Shown here one piece after another: positions 27,609-37,341 of a stretch of DNA of 49,738 nt. The stretch's first letter is position 1, and each line of letters opens with the position of its first letter. The notes under the pieces were generated by a model, which had not been told where the DNA came from, did no database searches, and was given only the letters and a program-made list of their open reading frames with translations. Position numbers and translations under genes: made by a program. Origin of the DNA: Methanosarcina sp. (GTDB lineage: Archaea; Halobacteriota; Methanosarcinia; Methanosarcinales; Methanosarcinaceae); assembly GCF_028693135.1 (NCBI RefSeq), contig NZ_JAQUVZ010000023.1, positions 1 to 49,738 of the forward strand, in the 5' to 3' direction.

Positions 27609-27865
27609 TTACTACCATTTTAAAATTTCATATAAGGATAGAATCTGAGCAAACAGGGTACTCCAGATAAAAAAAGAATGAGAGATCAGGTTTATAGGAA
27701 GAAGCGTAAAACCCATGAAATCTTTATTTTTCTTTTTTAATTCTCTATATTTTCAATTCCGGGTTCTGGGGTTCAGTTACTGAAAAACCGTACACAAAAG
27801 AGGAAACTGCAAACTCACCAGAACAAATCAAATAGAACAAAGCGAATTATGGTATCTGTGGAGGA

Positions 27866-28228
27866 TCATTCAATGATCCAGGTCTTTGCTTCAGGAAACT
27901 CTTCATTTCTGAAGGTTTTCACCGGACAGGGAATGACAAACTTAAATATTTTAACTGCATCAATTATCCAGTTCACGTCGGAGACAACTGCGACTTTTTC
28001 AAATGCAGTGAGGTGCCATATGCCAACCCTGGCATCGTCCCACATGGCATCAGAGGTAAAACCCGTGAAATCCGAGCCCAATTGATAGATCATACGAATC
28101 TTCCCGTACTTTCGTATTTTATCCTCAATAGCAGGGATTAACACCTTTTCATAATCTTCTCCCGTTACCTTTCCACTTGCAATAACCGCCACAATGTTTT
28201 CCGGCAGACCCTGTATAATTTCTATCAT
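27866..28228 (-). CDS. SpoIIAA-like (STAS/SEC14 type) protein
   Basis: A 120-residue cytosolic protein matching the SpoIIAA-like family: an opening MIEIIQGLPENIVAVIASGK, then EDYEKVLIPAIEDK and a C-terminal WIIDAVKIFKFVIPCPVKTF block. STAS-fold proteins of this type bind lipids or act in regulation; no specific role is known. The start is secured by AGGAGG 6 nt upstream (minus strand, about 28235-28240). It is divergent from the SulP gene, whose product also ends in a STAS domain, though of a different subgroup. Confidence 0.8.
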   Translation of the reverse strand: MIEIIQGLPENIVAVIASGKVTGEDYEKVLIPAIEDKIRKYGKIRMIYQLGSDFTGFTSDAMWDDARVGIWHLTAFEKVAVVSDVNWIIDAVKIFKFVIPCPVKTFRNEEFPEAKTWIIE

Positions 28229-28495
28229 TTCACTCCTCCTTTTAGATTCTGGTTCATTTAAGAACGCTACAAAACCAATCTATATTATTGTCCCTGATGA
28301 ATATAAATTTTGACTCAAAATCGTATAGCTCATGACGTGCTCAAAAAATGCACTGTGGACAAATAAAATAAAAGGTTCTTCAGTGAAATGACCAGAAGTT
28401 TGTTGAAGGAATAAAAGTAAAATCAATAGATGAATTATGATTGAAAAACAATAGATGAATCTAGAATTTCCTTTTTATGAAGAGATTTGAGCGAT

Positions 28496-30193
28496 ATGAA
28501 CCCTGCAAAAAATCCCCGCCGATCCTTTCACTTATCCCTCTTCCAGGGAATATTACCCCTCAACGTTAAACAGATACCCCTGGAGATCGCTGCAGGGATA
28601 ACATTCGCAGCATTTGCCATCCCCGAGGTTATGGGATACACCAGGATTGCGGGCATGCCTTTAGTTACCGGAGTCTACACAATCCTGCTTCCAATGCTGG
28701 CCTTTGCTATTTTCGGGTCCTCCCGGCATCTTGTCGTTGGCGCCGATTCCGCAACTGCGGCGATTATAGCGAGTGGGCTGGTGACCATGGCTCTGCCTGA
28801 ATCCCCCCAATATATTGCATACGCGAGCATGATCGCTCTACTCGCAGCAATCTTGCTTTTGCTTGCAGGCATACTACAACTGGGTTTTCTCGCTGACTTC
28901 CTCTCTCACACAGTTCTGATAGGATTTCTCACCGGCGTCGGGATCCATATCTCTATCTCACAGCTTAGCGGGATTTTCGGAATACCTCAAGGAACATATG
29001 GAACACCTATGAAGATCACATCTTTGTTCCATTACCTGGCTCTCATAAATCTTCCCACACTCCTGGTCTCGTTGTCTGTAATCGGGATTATTGTTCTTAG
29101 CGGAAGGATCAGCAATAAATTTCCCAGTGCACTATTAGCGATCATTGGTGCAATTGCTGCAAGCTGGGTATTAGACCTTTCTTCTTACAGCGTTACTATC
29201 CTTGGCACATTTCCAGGAGGTTTGCCACATCTATCTTTTCCTCATGTTCCACTTTCTGATGTGCCAAAAATCCTTAACCTCTCAGTGGCCTGTTTTATTG
29301 TCATCCTTGCCCAGAGTGCTGCAACGTCTCGAGCTTATGCTATGAAGTTTTCCGACACTTTTTATGAAAATGTAGATCTCATCGGATTGAGCCTTGCTAA
29401 TGCAGCTGCAGGGATGTCAGGCACTTTTGTGGTCAACGGCAGTCCAACCAAGACTGAAATGGTCAAAAGTGCCGGAGGGCGTACCCAGCTTACCCAGCTC
29501 ACAACGGTCTTCACTGTTCTGATGGTCCTGTTATTCTTTACCAGGCCATTTGCCTATTTGCCCACAGCTGTACTTTCATCGATGGTATTCCTCATTGGTT
29601 TGCGTCTTATCGATATCGAAGGGATGACCGCTCTTCACAAACAGCGGCCTGTCGAGTTCGCGGTCGCCCTGATAACAGCTATGACGGTCGTGGTTATAGG
29701 CGTCGAGCAGGGAATTGTGATAGCTGTTGTGCTCTCGATCATAGCTCACCTGCGCCACAGTTATCGACCTCTTAACCTGCTGCTTGTTCCAAAAGGCGGA
29801 GGTACCATGAGGACCATTCCACTCGAAAAAGGGCAGCAAGCTGTTGAAGGCTTGTTGATCTACCGTTTTGGCTCAAACCTCTACTTTGCTAACGAAAACC
29901 GCTTCACGGAAGAGATTATTGAACTTGCCAAAAAAAATATATCCCTTAAATGGTTTTGCATTTCTGCAACGAACATTGGAGATATCGATTTCACCGCTGT
30001 AGAGGCCCTCAAAAAGGTATATACCCAGCTGCAAAAACTAGGTATTACTCTTGTATTAAGTGAAGTAGTCCCGCCTGTGATGAATGAGCTGGATAAAGAC
30101 GGCATAACCGGAATGATTGGTAAAGACCATATCTTTGAGTCAGTCCAGGATGTCATAGAGGCTTACAAGAACTCAATAGATAGTTCACGCTAA
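28496..30193 (+). CDS. SulP family anion transporter with STAS domain
   Basis: A 565-residue secondary transporter for sulfate, bicarbonate or another anion. The N-terminal SulP signature region is clear (IPLEIAAGITFAAFAIPEVM followed by GYTRIAGMPLVTGVYT), then about 12-14 membrane helices, and SRAYA and NGSPTKTEMVKSAGGRTQL match the family's conserved central loops. The cytoplasmic STAS domain occupies about 440-550. ATG 28496 is used; a TTG three codons earlier is possible, and no strong ribosome site is present for either. Substrate cannot be told from sequence. Confidence 0.9.
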   Translation: MNPAKNPRRSFHLSLFQGILPLNVKQIPLEIAAGITFAAFAIPEVMGYTRIAGMPLVTGVYTILLPMLAFAIFGSSRHLVVGADSATAAIIASGLVTMALPESPQYIAYASMIALLAAILLLLAGILQLGFLADFLSHTVLIGFLTGVGIHISISQLSGIFGIPQGTYGTPMKITSLFHYLALINLPTLLVSLSVIGIIVLSGRISNKFPSALLAIIGAIAASWVLDLSSYSVTILGTFPGGLPHLSFPHVPLSDVPKILNLSVACFIVILAQSAATSRAYAMKFSDTFYENVDLIGLSLANAAAGMSGTFVVNGSPTKTEMVKSAGGRTQLTQLTTVFTVLMVLLFFTRPFAYLPTAVLSSMVFLIGLRLIDIEGMTALHKQRPVEFAVALITAMTVVVIGVEQGIVIAVVLSIIAHLRHSYRPLNLLLVPKGGGTMRTIPLEKGQQAVEGLLIYRFGSNLYFANENRFTEEIIELAKKNISLKWFCISATNIGDIDFTAVEALKKVYTQLQKLGITLVLSEVVPPVMNELDKDGITGMIGKDHIFESVQDVIEAYKNSIDSSR

Positions 30194-30272
30194 CTCTAAA
30201 TATTCCATTTTTTTCGATTCCACTTTTTTCTAATATTCGGACTTTTGCACTGTAACCTGCTTTTTCAGAGGG

Positions 30273-32495
30273 TCACTTTGAAATCAGCACAACCACACTC
30301 CTTCCCTGCACAAAGTAGTTGTTCCCATTAACCCGGACTTCTTCCCCGGCTCCGGCAATATCCTGAGGAGAAGGCAGGAAGGTGTCTACTGCCCGGTACC
30401 AGCTCCTTTCTCTGAGTCCTGGAATCTCGAACTCCAGGGGTTCCCAGTACATGTTCATCATAACATGGATATCTTCTTCGTCTCCGGGCTCTCCCATAGT
30501 AAAAGAAAGGGCTCTTGCATAAGGGTCGTCCCAGCCCGGACTGTAGAGCTTGCAGCCATGCCAGGAAATATCTTTTAGCCTGCGCTCGTTTTCCTTACCC
30601 GTAAAGTAACGGGGGCGAAGGATAGTGGTGTGGCGTTTCCGGAAATCGATCATCAATTTCCAGAAGCGGAACATCTCGCGATTTCTTTCTACGAGGTTCC
30701 AGTCAAACCAGCCGGTCTCATTGTCCTGGCAGTACGCGTTGTTATTACCTTTCTGAGTGCGCCGGACTTCATCCCCCATGCAAATCATCGGAACCCCTAC
30801 AGACATCAAAAGGATGGTGGCGAAATTTTTGATCTGTCGTTCCCGCAAGGTCTCGATCTCCGGGGCTTCGGACTCTCCCTCAACCCCGCAGTTCCAGCTC
30901 AGGTTATCATCAATCCCATCCCTGTTATTTTCCCCATTGGCTTCGTTGTGCTTGTAGTTGTAAGAAACAAGGTCATTAAGTGTAAACCCATCATGGCAGG
31001 TCACAAAATTAACACTATTGATAGGGAGCCTTGATTCTAACTGGTAGAGATCCGGACTTCCGGCAATCCGACTTGCAACCCTCCATGCAAGCCCGGGATC
31101 TCCTCTGACAAAGCGGCGGATCTCATCCCTATAGTAGCCGTTCCATTCCGCCCACCTGGGACCCGGGAAGTATCCGACCTGGTTGAGTGCAGCCGCATCC
31201 CAGGCTTCAGCAATCACCTTTATGTATCCGAGAGCATCGTCCAGTTCAATCTGCCATATCACCGGGGGATACTTCATGACCTTTCCATCGGTATCCAGTG
31301 AAAGGATAGAGCCCTGGTCAAAACGAAAACCGTCAACGTGCATCTCTTCTACCCAGTATTTCAGACAGTCTACGATCAGCTTCTGGGAAACCGGATGGTT
31401 GCAGTTTACAGTGTTTCCGCAGCCCGAATAATTGCTGTAGTACTGCCTGTCAGGTTCCAGGTGATAGTAAATGCTGTTGTCTATACCCTTGAGAGAAAAT
31501 GTCGGACCCAGATGGTCCCCTTCCGCAGTATGATTGAAAACCACGTCCAGGATTACCTCAATTCCGGCTTTATGCAGGGCTTTGACCAGATCTCTAAATT
31601 CTTTCGTGTGGTCTCCACGTTCAGGATTTACACAATAGCCGCTGTGTGGGGCAAAAAAACATACCGGATCATAGCCCCAGTAGTGCTTTCTTCCCTCCGG
31701 ACTTATAGTATCATCAAAATCAGAGACCGGCATCAGCTCTACCGCAGTGATGCCAAGATCTTTGAGATATGGTATTTTTTCTATAATCCCTGAAAATGTA
31801 CCGGGAGCCTTAACCCCTGAAGTTGGAGATCTTGTGAATCCACCTACATGCAGCTCATAGATGATAGTTTCGTTCAGTTCTTGCAGCCTGCTTTTGCCGG
31901 AGAGCTTCTCCCCAACTCCGGGCATCTCATATACTTTTTCTGCCGTGATGTGACTGTTATTTCCCCACCGGTACCTGGAGGCATCTATCACCACACTACG
32001 CATGGATGTCTCAAGGTTGTCTCCTGGCACGCTGGCTTTCTCTCTGTTCCAGAGGGCTTTATTATTTCCCCTGGAGTAAGGATCTATCAGGACTTTACTC
32101 CCATCAAAACGGTACCCACCAGAGGGATCAAAAGGACCTCCTATCCTGTAAGCATAGTGAACTCCGGGCTTCAGGCCGCGTATGTATACATGCCAGAAGT
32201 GGAAAGTTTTGTTAAGGGCGATACCTGTGGTCCCAGCGGTTTCAACTTCCTGTGAGGTTTCAATTTCCTGTGAAGTTTCCACTATACTCTCAACTTTTCC
32301 GGGGTGAGTAAGTTCTCCGACTCTGTTTGTAGAAAGGACAAGTACAGGTTCCGGATCATCGTGTTTATCAAAAAGCAGGAGTTCAACATAATCGGCATGC
32401 TCGGAATAAATCGAAAAATTAACTCCTTCTTCATCACACGTCGCCCCAGGAGGATGGGGATACCCTCTTTCGATACTATAACGACGCTTCTTCAA
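30273..32495 (-). CDS. glgX: Glycogen debranching enzyme GlgX
   Basis: A 740-residue glycoside hydrolase family 13 enzyme that cleaves alpha-1,6 branches of glycogen. The N-terminal CBM48-like region starts RGYPHPPGATCDEEGVNFSI. The barrel has DVVFNHTAEG, the nucleophile Asp393 in FRFDQGS, the acid/base Glu430 in IAEAWD and the transition-state Asp502 in TCHDGF. Length is usual. The only possible start before RGYP is TTG 32495; the frame is closed upstream by a stop at 32526-32528 with no ATG. A TATA-like ACTATATACG on the minus strand (32511-32520) is close, so the leader must be very short. No other glycogen gene is adjacent. Confidence 0.93.
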   Translation of the reverse strand: MKKRRYSIERGYPHPPGATCDEEGVNFSIYSEHADYVELLLFDKHDDPEPVLVLSTNRVGELTHPGKVESIVETSQEIETSQEVETAGTTGIALNKTFHFWHVYIRGLKPGVHYAYRIGGPFDPSGGYRFDGSKVLIDPYSRGNNKALWNREKASVPGDNLETSMRSVVIDASRYRWGNNSHITAEKVYEMPGVGEKLSGKSRLQELNETIIYELHVGGFTRSPTSGVKAPGTFSGIIEKIPYLKDLGITAVELMPVSDFDDTISPEGRKHYWGYDPVCFFAPHSGYCVNPERGDHTKEFRDLVKALHKAGIEVILDVVFNHTAEGDHLGPTFSLKGIDNSIYYHLEPDRQYYSNYSGCGNTVNCNHPVSQKLIVDCLKYWVEEMHVDGFRFDQGSILSLDTDGKVMKYPPVIWQIELDDALGYIKVIAEAWDAAALNQVGYFPGPRWAEWNGYYRDEIRRFVRGDPGLAWRVASRIAGSPDLYQLESRLPINSVNFVTCHDGFTLNDLVSYNYKHNEANGENNRDGIDDNLSWNCGVEGESEAPEIETLRERQIKNFATILLMSVGVPMICMGDEVRRTQKGNNNAYCQDNETGWFDWNLVERNREMFRFWKLMIDFRKRHTTILRPRYFTGKENERRLKDISWHGCKLYSPGWDDPYARALSFTMGEPGDEEDIHVMMNMYWEPLEFEIPGLRERSWYRAVDTFLPSPQDIAGAGEEVRVNGNNYFVQGRSVVVLISK

Positions 32496-32980
32496 AACCT
32501 GTTCGTAATCCGTATATAGTTCTCCTCATTGTTATTTTTTGATTACCTGGCAGCCAAACCTGAAGTTTTGTAAATTGAACAACAGATAATCCGATTCATC
32601 CGTTTGTACAGATTATCCTGCTGATCTGTTTGATTTATCTTTGCCCTTCAGAGCAAATAATTTTTGCTGCCTTTCTCTATCCAGGCTTATGAAGAGAACG
32701 ATTTGCCAAAACGTTGGAGGTTCCTGATTAATCGGCTGGTATTTCAAAATATTCGAAGCTGGAATCTTTTGTTTTCTGCTCTACTCCTTGCAGGATGAAC
32801 CTGTCTAGTCTGCAACGCAAAAAAGTAACAAAAAAGTAACATGCGAATTCATACTGTATCCAGGATAAACTGAGTTCAGAAATGTCTTCATTCTCCGAAG
32901 AATACTTATCTTAACCCTGGGAACCTCGTTTAAATTCACACATAAACATAAGCGCCTCCGCCAGCTTGTCTGGCGGCCCT

Positions 32981-33106
32981 GAAAAAAAAAGAGATGAAGT
33001 GAAAAAAGAGATGAAGTGAAAAAAGAGATGAAGTGAAAAAAGGAAGAAGTGAAAAAAGGAAGAAGTGAAAAAAGAGATGAAGTGAAAAAAGGAAGAAGGT
33101 GAAGAA
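32981..33106 (+). repeat. Purine-rich minisatellite, 16-17 bp units
   Basis: Alternating units GAAAAAAGAGATGAAGT (17 bp) and GAAAAAAGGAAGAAGT (16 bp), about seven in all. One strand is almost wholly purine. Confidence 0.85.
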
Positions 33107-33267
33107 AAATGAGGTTTGAAAAAGCAATAAAAATCAATAAAAGCAGAAGTGTAAAAGAGTATTTTTCAGGTATATTTTTATCCTGTTCGGACTGTATCCC
33201 CCTACTTTTCACCTCACTTTTACTTTACGGCTTTTCTTTAGAGTCTTTTGTCTTACTTTTTTGTCTG

Positions 33268-33455
33268 AAAGCCGCTCTCCTGCGTCGAGCGTGACAAAAA
33301 CGACATGATAAAGCGAATGACGTTGTACGGGTCATAAACATTTTTAATTCTGTCTCTTGAATTACGCTCACTGCTATAATCCATCAAGTAGTCCTCTTGA
33401 GCGCAGCGAAAAGGACCTCGTGCTCCCGAAGCGAAATTCGGGTGGCAAAACCCGG
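33268..33455 (-). repeat. Dispersed intergenic repeat, copy 4
   Basis: Near full-length antisense copy: CGCTCTCCTGCGTCGAGCG, a diverged middle, GTCCTCTTGAGCGCAGCGAA, AAGGACCTCGTGCTCCCGAA and ATTCGGG. Same order as copy 1 at 263-520. Confidence 0.75.
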
Positions 33456-33587
33456 GATATTAAACATGTAAAGGTGGAAGACCAAATTTTTGGATTCTCA
33501 TTACTCTTTTTTCGATCTGGAGGCAAAATATCTATTTATCACTGAAGGTTCAATCCTTTTAAGGAAAGGGAAAAGGGGGTCCTGACA

Positions 33588-34574
33588 CTGGAAGGCAGCA
33601 TCATCGAGGTAAATGACCTTGAGTATTCCTTCGGCAAGGTGAAAGCCGTCGATAACATCAGTTTTATGGTCATCGAAGGGGAAATATTCTCTTTTCTCGG
33701 GCCAAATGGGGCGGGAAAGAGTACGGTAATCAATATTCTGACCACCCTCCTGCCAATCCAGAAAGGGAGCGCAAGGATTGCAGGGTTTGATGTGAAAACC
33801 GATCCTGAAAAGATAAGGGAATCCATAGGAATTGTCTTTCAGGAGCTGACCCTTGATAGGGATATGACTGTGAGGGAGATTCTGGAATACCATGGCAGGC
33901 TCTATTCCATGCCGAAAACTGAAAGGCAGGAACGTATTGAAGAGCTGATGAAACTGGTCGAGCTTGAAGGAAAGCGGGATACCCTGACAAAACACCTCAG
34001 CGGCGGGATGAAGCGCAGGCTTGAGATTGCAAGGGGGCTTATGACCCGTCCAAAAGTGCTTTTTATGGACGAGCCGACAATAGGGCTTGACCCCCAGACC
34101 CGGATAAGGATCTGGGATTACATGAGGGATATAAACAAGCAGGGTACAACCATCTTCCTGACCACTCACTACATGGACGAAGCCGACCAGCTCAGTGACA
34201 GGATCAGCATCATAGACCACGGGGAAATCATTGTCACGGGCAAGCCCTGGGAGTTAAAAAATGCCCTTGGCGAGGACCTTATATATCTGGAAACCAGCGA
34301 CAATGCTGCTGCTTCAGGTTTGCTCAAAGAGCTTTCCAGCGTGAGAGGGATCAGGGAAAAAACAAAAGGAATAGTTGTCATGGTCAATGTGGACGGTACC
34401 TATCTGCTGCCTGAGATCATGGATATTCTTCGAAACGGGGGGGTCAGAGTTAAGGCTGTAAACCTCAAAAAACCTTCAATGGATGATGTTTTTGTCCACT
34501 ACACCGGCAGGGAGTTAAGGGACGAGGGGGCAGAGAAGGGGTCGGTGGCAATCATGCGGGCCGGGAGGCGTTAA
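33588..34574 (+). CDS. ABC-2 type exporter ATP-binding protein (DrrA/NatA-like)
   Basis: ATPase of a drug, Na+ or polysaccharide-type exporter, about 329 residues. Walker A GPNGAGKST (about 38-46), signature LSGGMKRRLEIARGL (about 137-151) and Walker B LFMDEPTIGLDP (about 158-169) are intact. A ~100-residue C-terminal domain is typical of DrrA. The open frame has no ATG, GTG or TTG before the essential first strand IIEVNDLEYSFG; the first such codon is GTG 33639, which would delete that strand. CTG 33588, 7 nt after a GGGGGT ribosome-like site, is the likely start. The permease gene follows after 2 nt. Confidence 0.85.
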   Translation: MEGSIIEVNDLEYSFGKVKAVDNISFMVIEGEIFSFLGPNGAGKSTVINILTTLLPIQKGSARIAGFDVKTDPEKIRESIGIVFQELTLDRDMTVREILEYHGRLYSMPKTERQERIEELMKLVELEGKRDTLTKHLSGGMKRRLEIARGLMTRPKVLFMDEPTIGLDPQTRIRIWDYMRDINKQGTTIFLTTHYMDEADQLSDRISIIDHGEIIVTGKPWELKNALGEDLIYLETSDNAAASGLLKELSSVRGIREKTKGIVVMVNVDGTYLLPEIMDILRNGGVRVKAVNLKKPSMDDVFVHYTGRELRDEGAEKGSVAIMRAGRR

Positions 34575-34576
34575 AG

Positions 34577-35413
34577 ATGAACACGGGGTTTCTTACCATC
34601 TACTGGCGGGACATGCTCAGGTTTGTCAGGTTCAGGACTCTCCTGTTTGCATCTCTTGTCCAGCCTGCTCTCTGGCTTGCCTTTTTCGGAATTGCGATGT
34701 CCAACAACTTTGATCGGTTGACCGCAACTCTCCCGGTCCTTCCCGGGATAAGGGCTGTGGATTACCTGACCTTCATAGGGGCAGGCGTGATAGCCATGAC
34801 CACGCTTTTTACCAGCCTCTTCGGGGGCACCGTGCTGCTCTTTGATAAAAACTGGGGGCTTATGCGGGAAACCCTTTCAAGCCCTATCCCAAGAATCCAT
34901 ATCATTATAGGGATAGGGCTTTCAGGCATGACCAAGTCTTTTATCCAGGCATCCGTTATCCTGGGATTCGGACTTCTGCTCGGGGTCCAGTTTTTTGAAG
35001 GCTACAGCCTGATGCAGCTTCTCGTTTCCCTGCTCGGGATCATGCTTTTTGTCGGGGTATTTTCCCTGGGCTTCCTCTTCCTCTCGGCTGCAATCGCCAT
35101 AAGCATGGAAAGCCCGGAAGGGATGCAGGCAGTGATAACCCTGCTTACCATGCCCTTCTTTTTCACGAGCAACGCTCTCTATCCTGTAAGCTCTTTTCCC
35201 CCTCTGCTTCGGGCCCTGTCCACAATCAATCCCCTTACCCATCTTGTAAACGGGATCAGGTATTTTGCAATAGGGAATGATTTCTCGGCAATAGGTATCC
35301 ATTACGTTTACACCCAGAGTGAAATCCTTGTTTCTTTCCTTGCCCTGCTGGCTTTTGCGGGAATAATGTTTCTTATTGCAAGGTGGAGATTCAGTAAGGT
35401 GACTGTGACCTGA
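34577..35413 (+). CDS. ABC-2 type exporter permease (DrrB-like)
   Basis: A 278-residue inner-membrane permease with six predicted helices and the ABC-2 family layout. FITFIGAG-like text appears as YLTFIGAGVIAM near 64-75, and the region MPFFFTSNALYPVSSFP (about 193-209) followed by L..INPLTHLVNGIRY is the conserved ABC-2 signature. It starts 2 nt after the ATPase stop, so both are co-translated. The substrate is unknown. The stop codon lies inside the first unit of an 11-bp repeat. Confidence 0.9.
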   Translation: MNTGFLTIYWRDMLRFVRFRTLLFASLVQPALWLAFFGIAMSNNFDRLTATLPVLPGIRAVDYLTFIGAGVIAMTTLFTSLFGGTVLLFDKNWGLMRETLSSPIPRIHIIIGIGLSGMTKSFIQASVILGFGLLLGVQFFEGYSLMQLLVSLLGIMLFVGVFSLGFLFLSAAIAISMESPEGMQAVITLLTMPFFFTSNALYPVSSFPPLLRALSTINPLTHLVNGIRYFAIGNDFSAIGIHYVYTQSEILVSFLALLAFAGIMFLIARWRFSKVTVT

Positions 35414-35464
35414 ATATGATCTGAATATGATCTGAATATGATCTGAATATGATCTGAATATGAC
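35410..35464 (+). repeat. Tandem repeat, 11 bp x 5, at the permease stop
   Basis: Five copies of CTGAATATGAT (last with one change). The permease stop TGA is in the first copy, so every later unit offers an equivalent stop. Confidence 0.85.
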
Positions 35465-35634
35465 CTGAATTTAGAATAAGCATTGAGAAGAAAAGAGAAT
35501 AAAACAGGGATAAAAGTCTGGAGTAAAAAGAGAAAAAAATCCAATAAAAAACAGGGAAAAAAGGGAATAAAATATGGACAAAAATGGGAGAAAAGCGGGA
35601 ATAAAAGTGTAAGAAAGTGTTAGGAGGAAAAGTT

Positions 35635-35895
35635 ATGGTTTGTGAACACAGGGATACGATTAAAATAAAGGATGTAGAACCGGGCTCAAAAGGTTGTGAG
35701 GAATGCCTGAAAAGCGGAGACAGTTGGGTGCATTTGAGGATCTGCCTGACCTGCGGGCATGTGGGGTGCTGTGACAGTTCGAAAAACAAACACGCAACAA
35801 AGCATTTCAAGGAGACAGGACACCCTATAATTCAATCTTACCAGCCCGGAGAAAGCTGGAAGTACTGCTATCTTGATGAAGAATATCTGGAGTGA
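35635..35895 (+). CDS. UBP-type zinc finger protein
   Basis: An 86-residue protein consisting of one ZnF-UBP domain. Ligand residues are visible as Cys3, His5, Cys21, Cys24, Cys37, Cys40, Cys45, His53, His57 and His63, in the family order. In eukaryotes this domain binds the free C-terminus of ubiquitin; in archaea and bacteria it occurs alone and its partner is not established, with small ubiquitin-like proteins a guess. ATG 35635 follows AGGAGG with 9 nt spacing. It stands alone between the exporter and an SDR gene. Confidence 0.88.
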   Translation: MVCEHRDTIKIKDVEPGSKGCEECLKSGDSWVHLRICLTCGHVGCCDSSKNKHATKHFKETGHPIIQSYQPGESWKYCYLDEEYLE

Positions 35896-36200
35896 ACCTG
35901 AAGAATATATGGATTGAACCGGCAGCTCTAACTTTCATCTTCCTGCCATCAGGGACTCAGCCAGGGCTTCGGAGAAATTCAGGGCTTTTTTTCAAGGCAG
36001 GCAAGTTAATCGATAGAAAAATACCCTGAAAACGGGTGTGAAAGAATATCTCGCCAAAAATTAAGTTTGAAAGAGAAATTTATTCCTGAACCTTATTATG
36101 GAACTATGTTTCCAAAAGTATATGCTTCCTCTGATCCGATTATTAAATTTGAGATTAAATAAAAACAACTTTATAAAATATTCAGGTAAAGGTGATACCT
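35896..36200. other. AT-rich spacer with the SDR promoter
   Basis: No gene. TTTATAAA (36170-36177) is a good TATA box centred 27 nt before the ATG at 36201. The rest is featureless. Confidence 0.5.
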
Positions 36201-36914
36201 ATGATGAGCTTAAAAGGCCAAACAGCAATCGTAACTGGAGGGGGCAGAGGGATCGGACGGGCGGTCTGCCTGTCGCTGGCAAAAGAGGGAGCAAATATTG
36301 TCATTGTAGCAAGACATAGGGAAGAAATCGAAGAAACTGCAAGAATGGTCAAAAACATAGGGAGCAGATCCCTTGAGGTCCTGGCAGATGTGAGGAATGA
36401 AGCGGAAGTTGAGGGTATGATCCTGAAGACCATTGAGAAGTGTGAAAGAATTGATATCCTCGTTAACAATGCGGGGATTGCACACATGAACCCCATAGAG
36501 GAGACCTCTATTGAAGAATACGATGAGATGATGGATACAAACGTGAAGGGAACTTTCCTCTGCACGAAACACGCCGTGCCTTATCTTGAAAAAAGCGAAA
36601 ACGGTAAGATTATTAATATCTCCTCGGGAGCAGGCAAGCATGGGCTTTCAGACCTTTCTGCCTACTGTGCCTCGAAGTTTGCGGTAAACGGTATGACCGA
36701 AGCCCTGGCTTCCGAGTTGAGCGGAAGGGTGATGGTCTATTCCGTCTGTCCTGGTGCAGTGGACACGGAGATGTACCACTCAATGTTTCCGGAAAAGCCC
36801 GTGCTTAAACCGGAACATGTCGCTGAAAAAGTTTTGGAACTGGCTCTTCCGGAGTCAAACATCATTTCAGGCTCAGTCATTGAGGTCTATTCCCCACCGA
36901 TCCCGCTGCTTTGA
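36201..36914 (+). CDS. Short-chain dehydrogenase/reductase (SDR)
   Basis: A 237-residue classical SDR oxidoreductase using NAD(P)H. The cofactor motif TGGGRGIG is at 12-19, NNAG at about 88-91, and the catalytic Ser (in ISSGAG, about 142), Tyr155 and Lys159 (YCASK) are all present. The C-terminal loop after VCPGAVDTEM is normal. ATG 36201 follows GGTGA by 5 nt, and ATG 36204 is also possible; the TATA spacing suggests an almost leaderless mRNA. Substrate unknown. A broken second copy lies directly downstream. Confidence 0.88.
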   Translation: MMSLKGQTAIVTGGGRGIGRAVCLSLAKEGANIVIVARHREEIEETARMVKNIGSRSLEVLADVRNEAEVEGMILKTIEKCERIDILVNNAGIAHMNPIEETSIEEYDEMMDTNVKGTFLCTKHAVPYLEKSENGKIINISSGAGKHGLSDLSAYCASKFAVNGMTEALASELSGRVMVYSVCPGAVDTEMYHSMFPEKPVLKPEHVAEKVLELALPESNIISGSVIEVYSPPIPLL

Positions 36915-37009
36915 TTGCTCGGGACCCACCAACATAGTTCACACAGTCCAGATTAAAGACTCAGGGGTTTCCTGCTGAGGGTTTATGAATTTATTAGGGT
37001 TTATTTTTT

Positions 37010-37284
37010 CATCCAGTTCTTTATTCATTTCGGTTTACTGCGCCTCAAAATTTGCGAATATAGGCCTGACAGAAGCTCTTGCCTACGAGGTCGGAGGGGG
37101 GCTGCAGGTATATGCAGTCTGCCCAGCAGGTGTGGACACCCGGCTGGCTGTACCACACCATATACTCCGAGGAGACGAACCTCAAACCGAAAGATATTGC
37201 AAGGGGCCCTCTGTATTCCGGAAACTATTCTCCCTTCAGGCTCTTCAGTTGAGGTCTACAGCCCATCTGTAAGGGTTGTTTAAT
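37010..37284 (+). pseudogene. Decayed second SDR gene (3' part)
   Basis: Codes VYCASKFANIGLTEALAYEV and YAVCPAGVDTRL, which align with the active-site Tyr-Lys helix of the intact SDR upstream. A frameshift near 37143 is needed to continue as LYHTIYSEETNLKPKDIARG, and after another change near the end as SGSSVEVYSPSVRVV and a stop. The 5' half including the cofactor site is missing. The match to SVIEVYSPPIPLL at the end of the upstream gene indicates an old tandem duplication. Confidence 0.8.
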
Positions 37285-37341
37285 TTAATGGGGTATTTGA
37301 GGGACGAACTCAGGAAATTAGGGGGAAGCTTAGGAGGAAGT

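Larger units (their letters stand above)
32496..33587. other. Intergenic region with minisatellite and dispersed repeat
   Basis: Divergent spacer between glgX and the ABC-2 exporter. It contains a purine-rich minisatellite (32981-33106) and a dispersed repeat copy (33268-33455). Frames of 60-135 codons here are produced by the repeats and have no ribosome site. Confidence 0.6.

Noticed and set aside
32805-33212. 135-codon minus-strand gene
   Set aside because: Its middle is the purine-rich minisatellite translated as Phe/Leu/Ser runs; no ribosome site.
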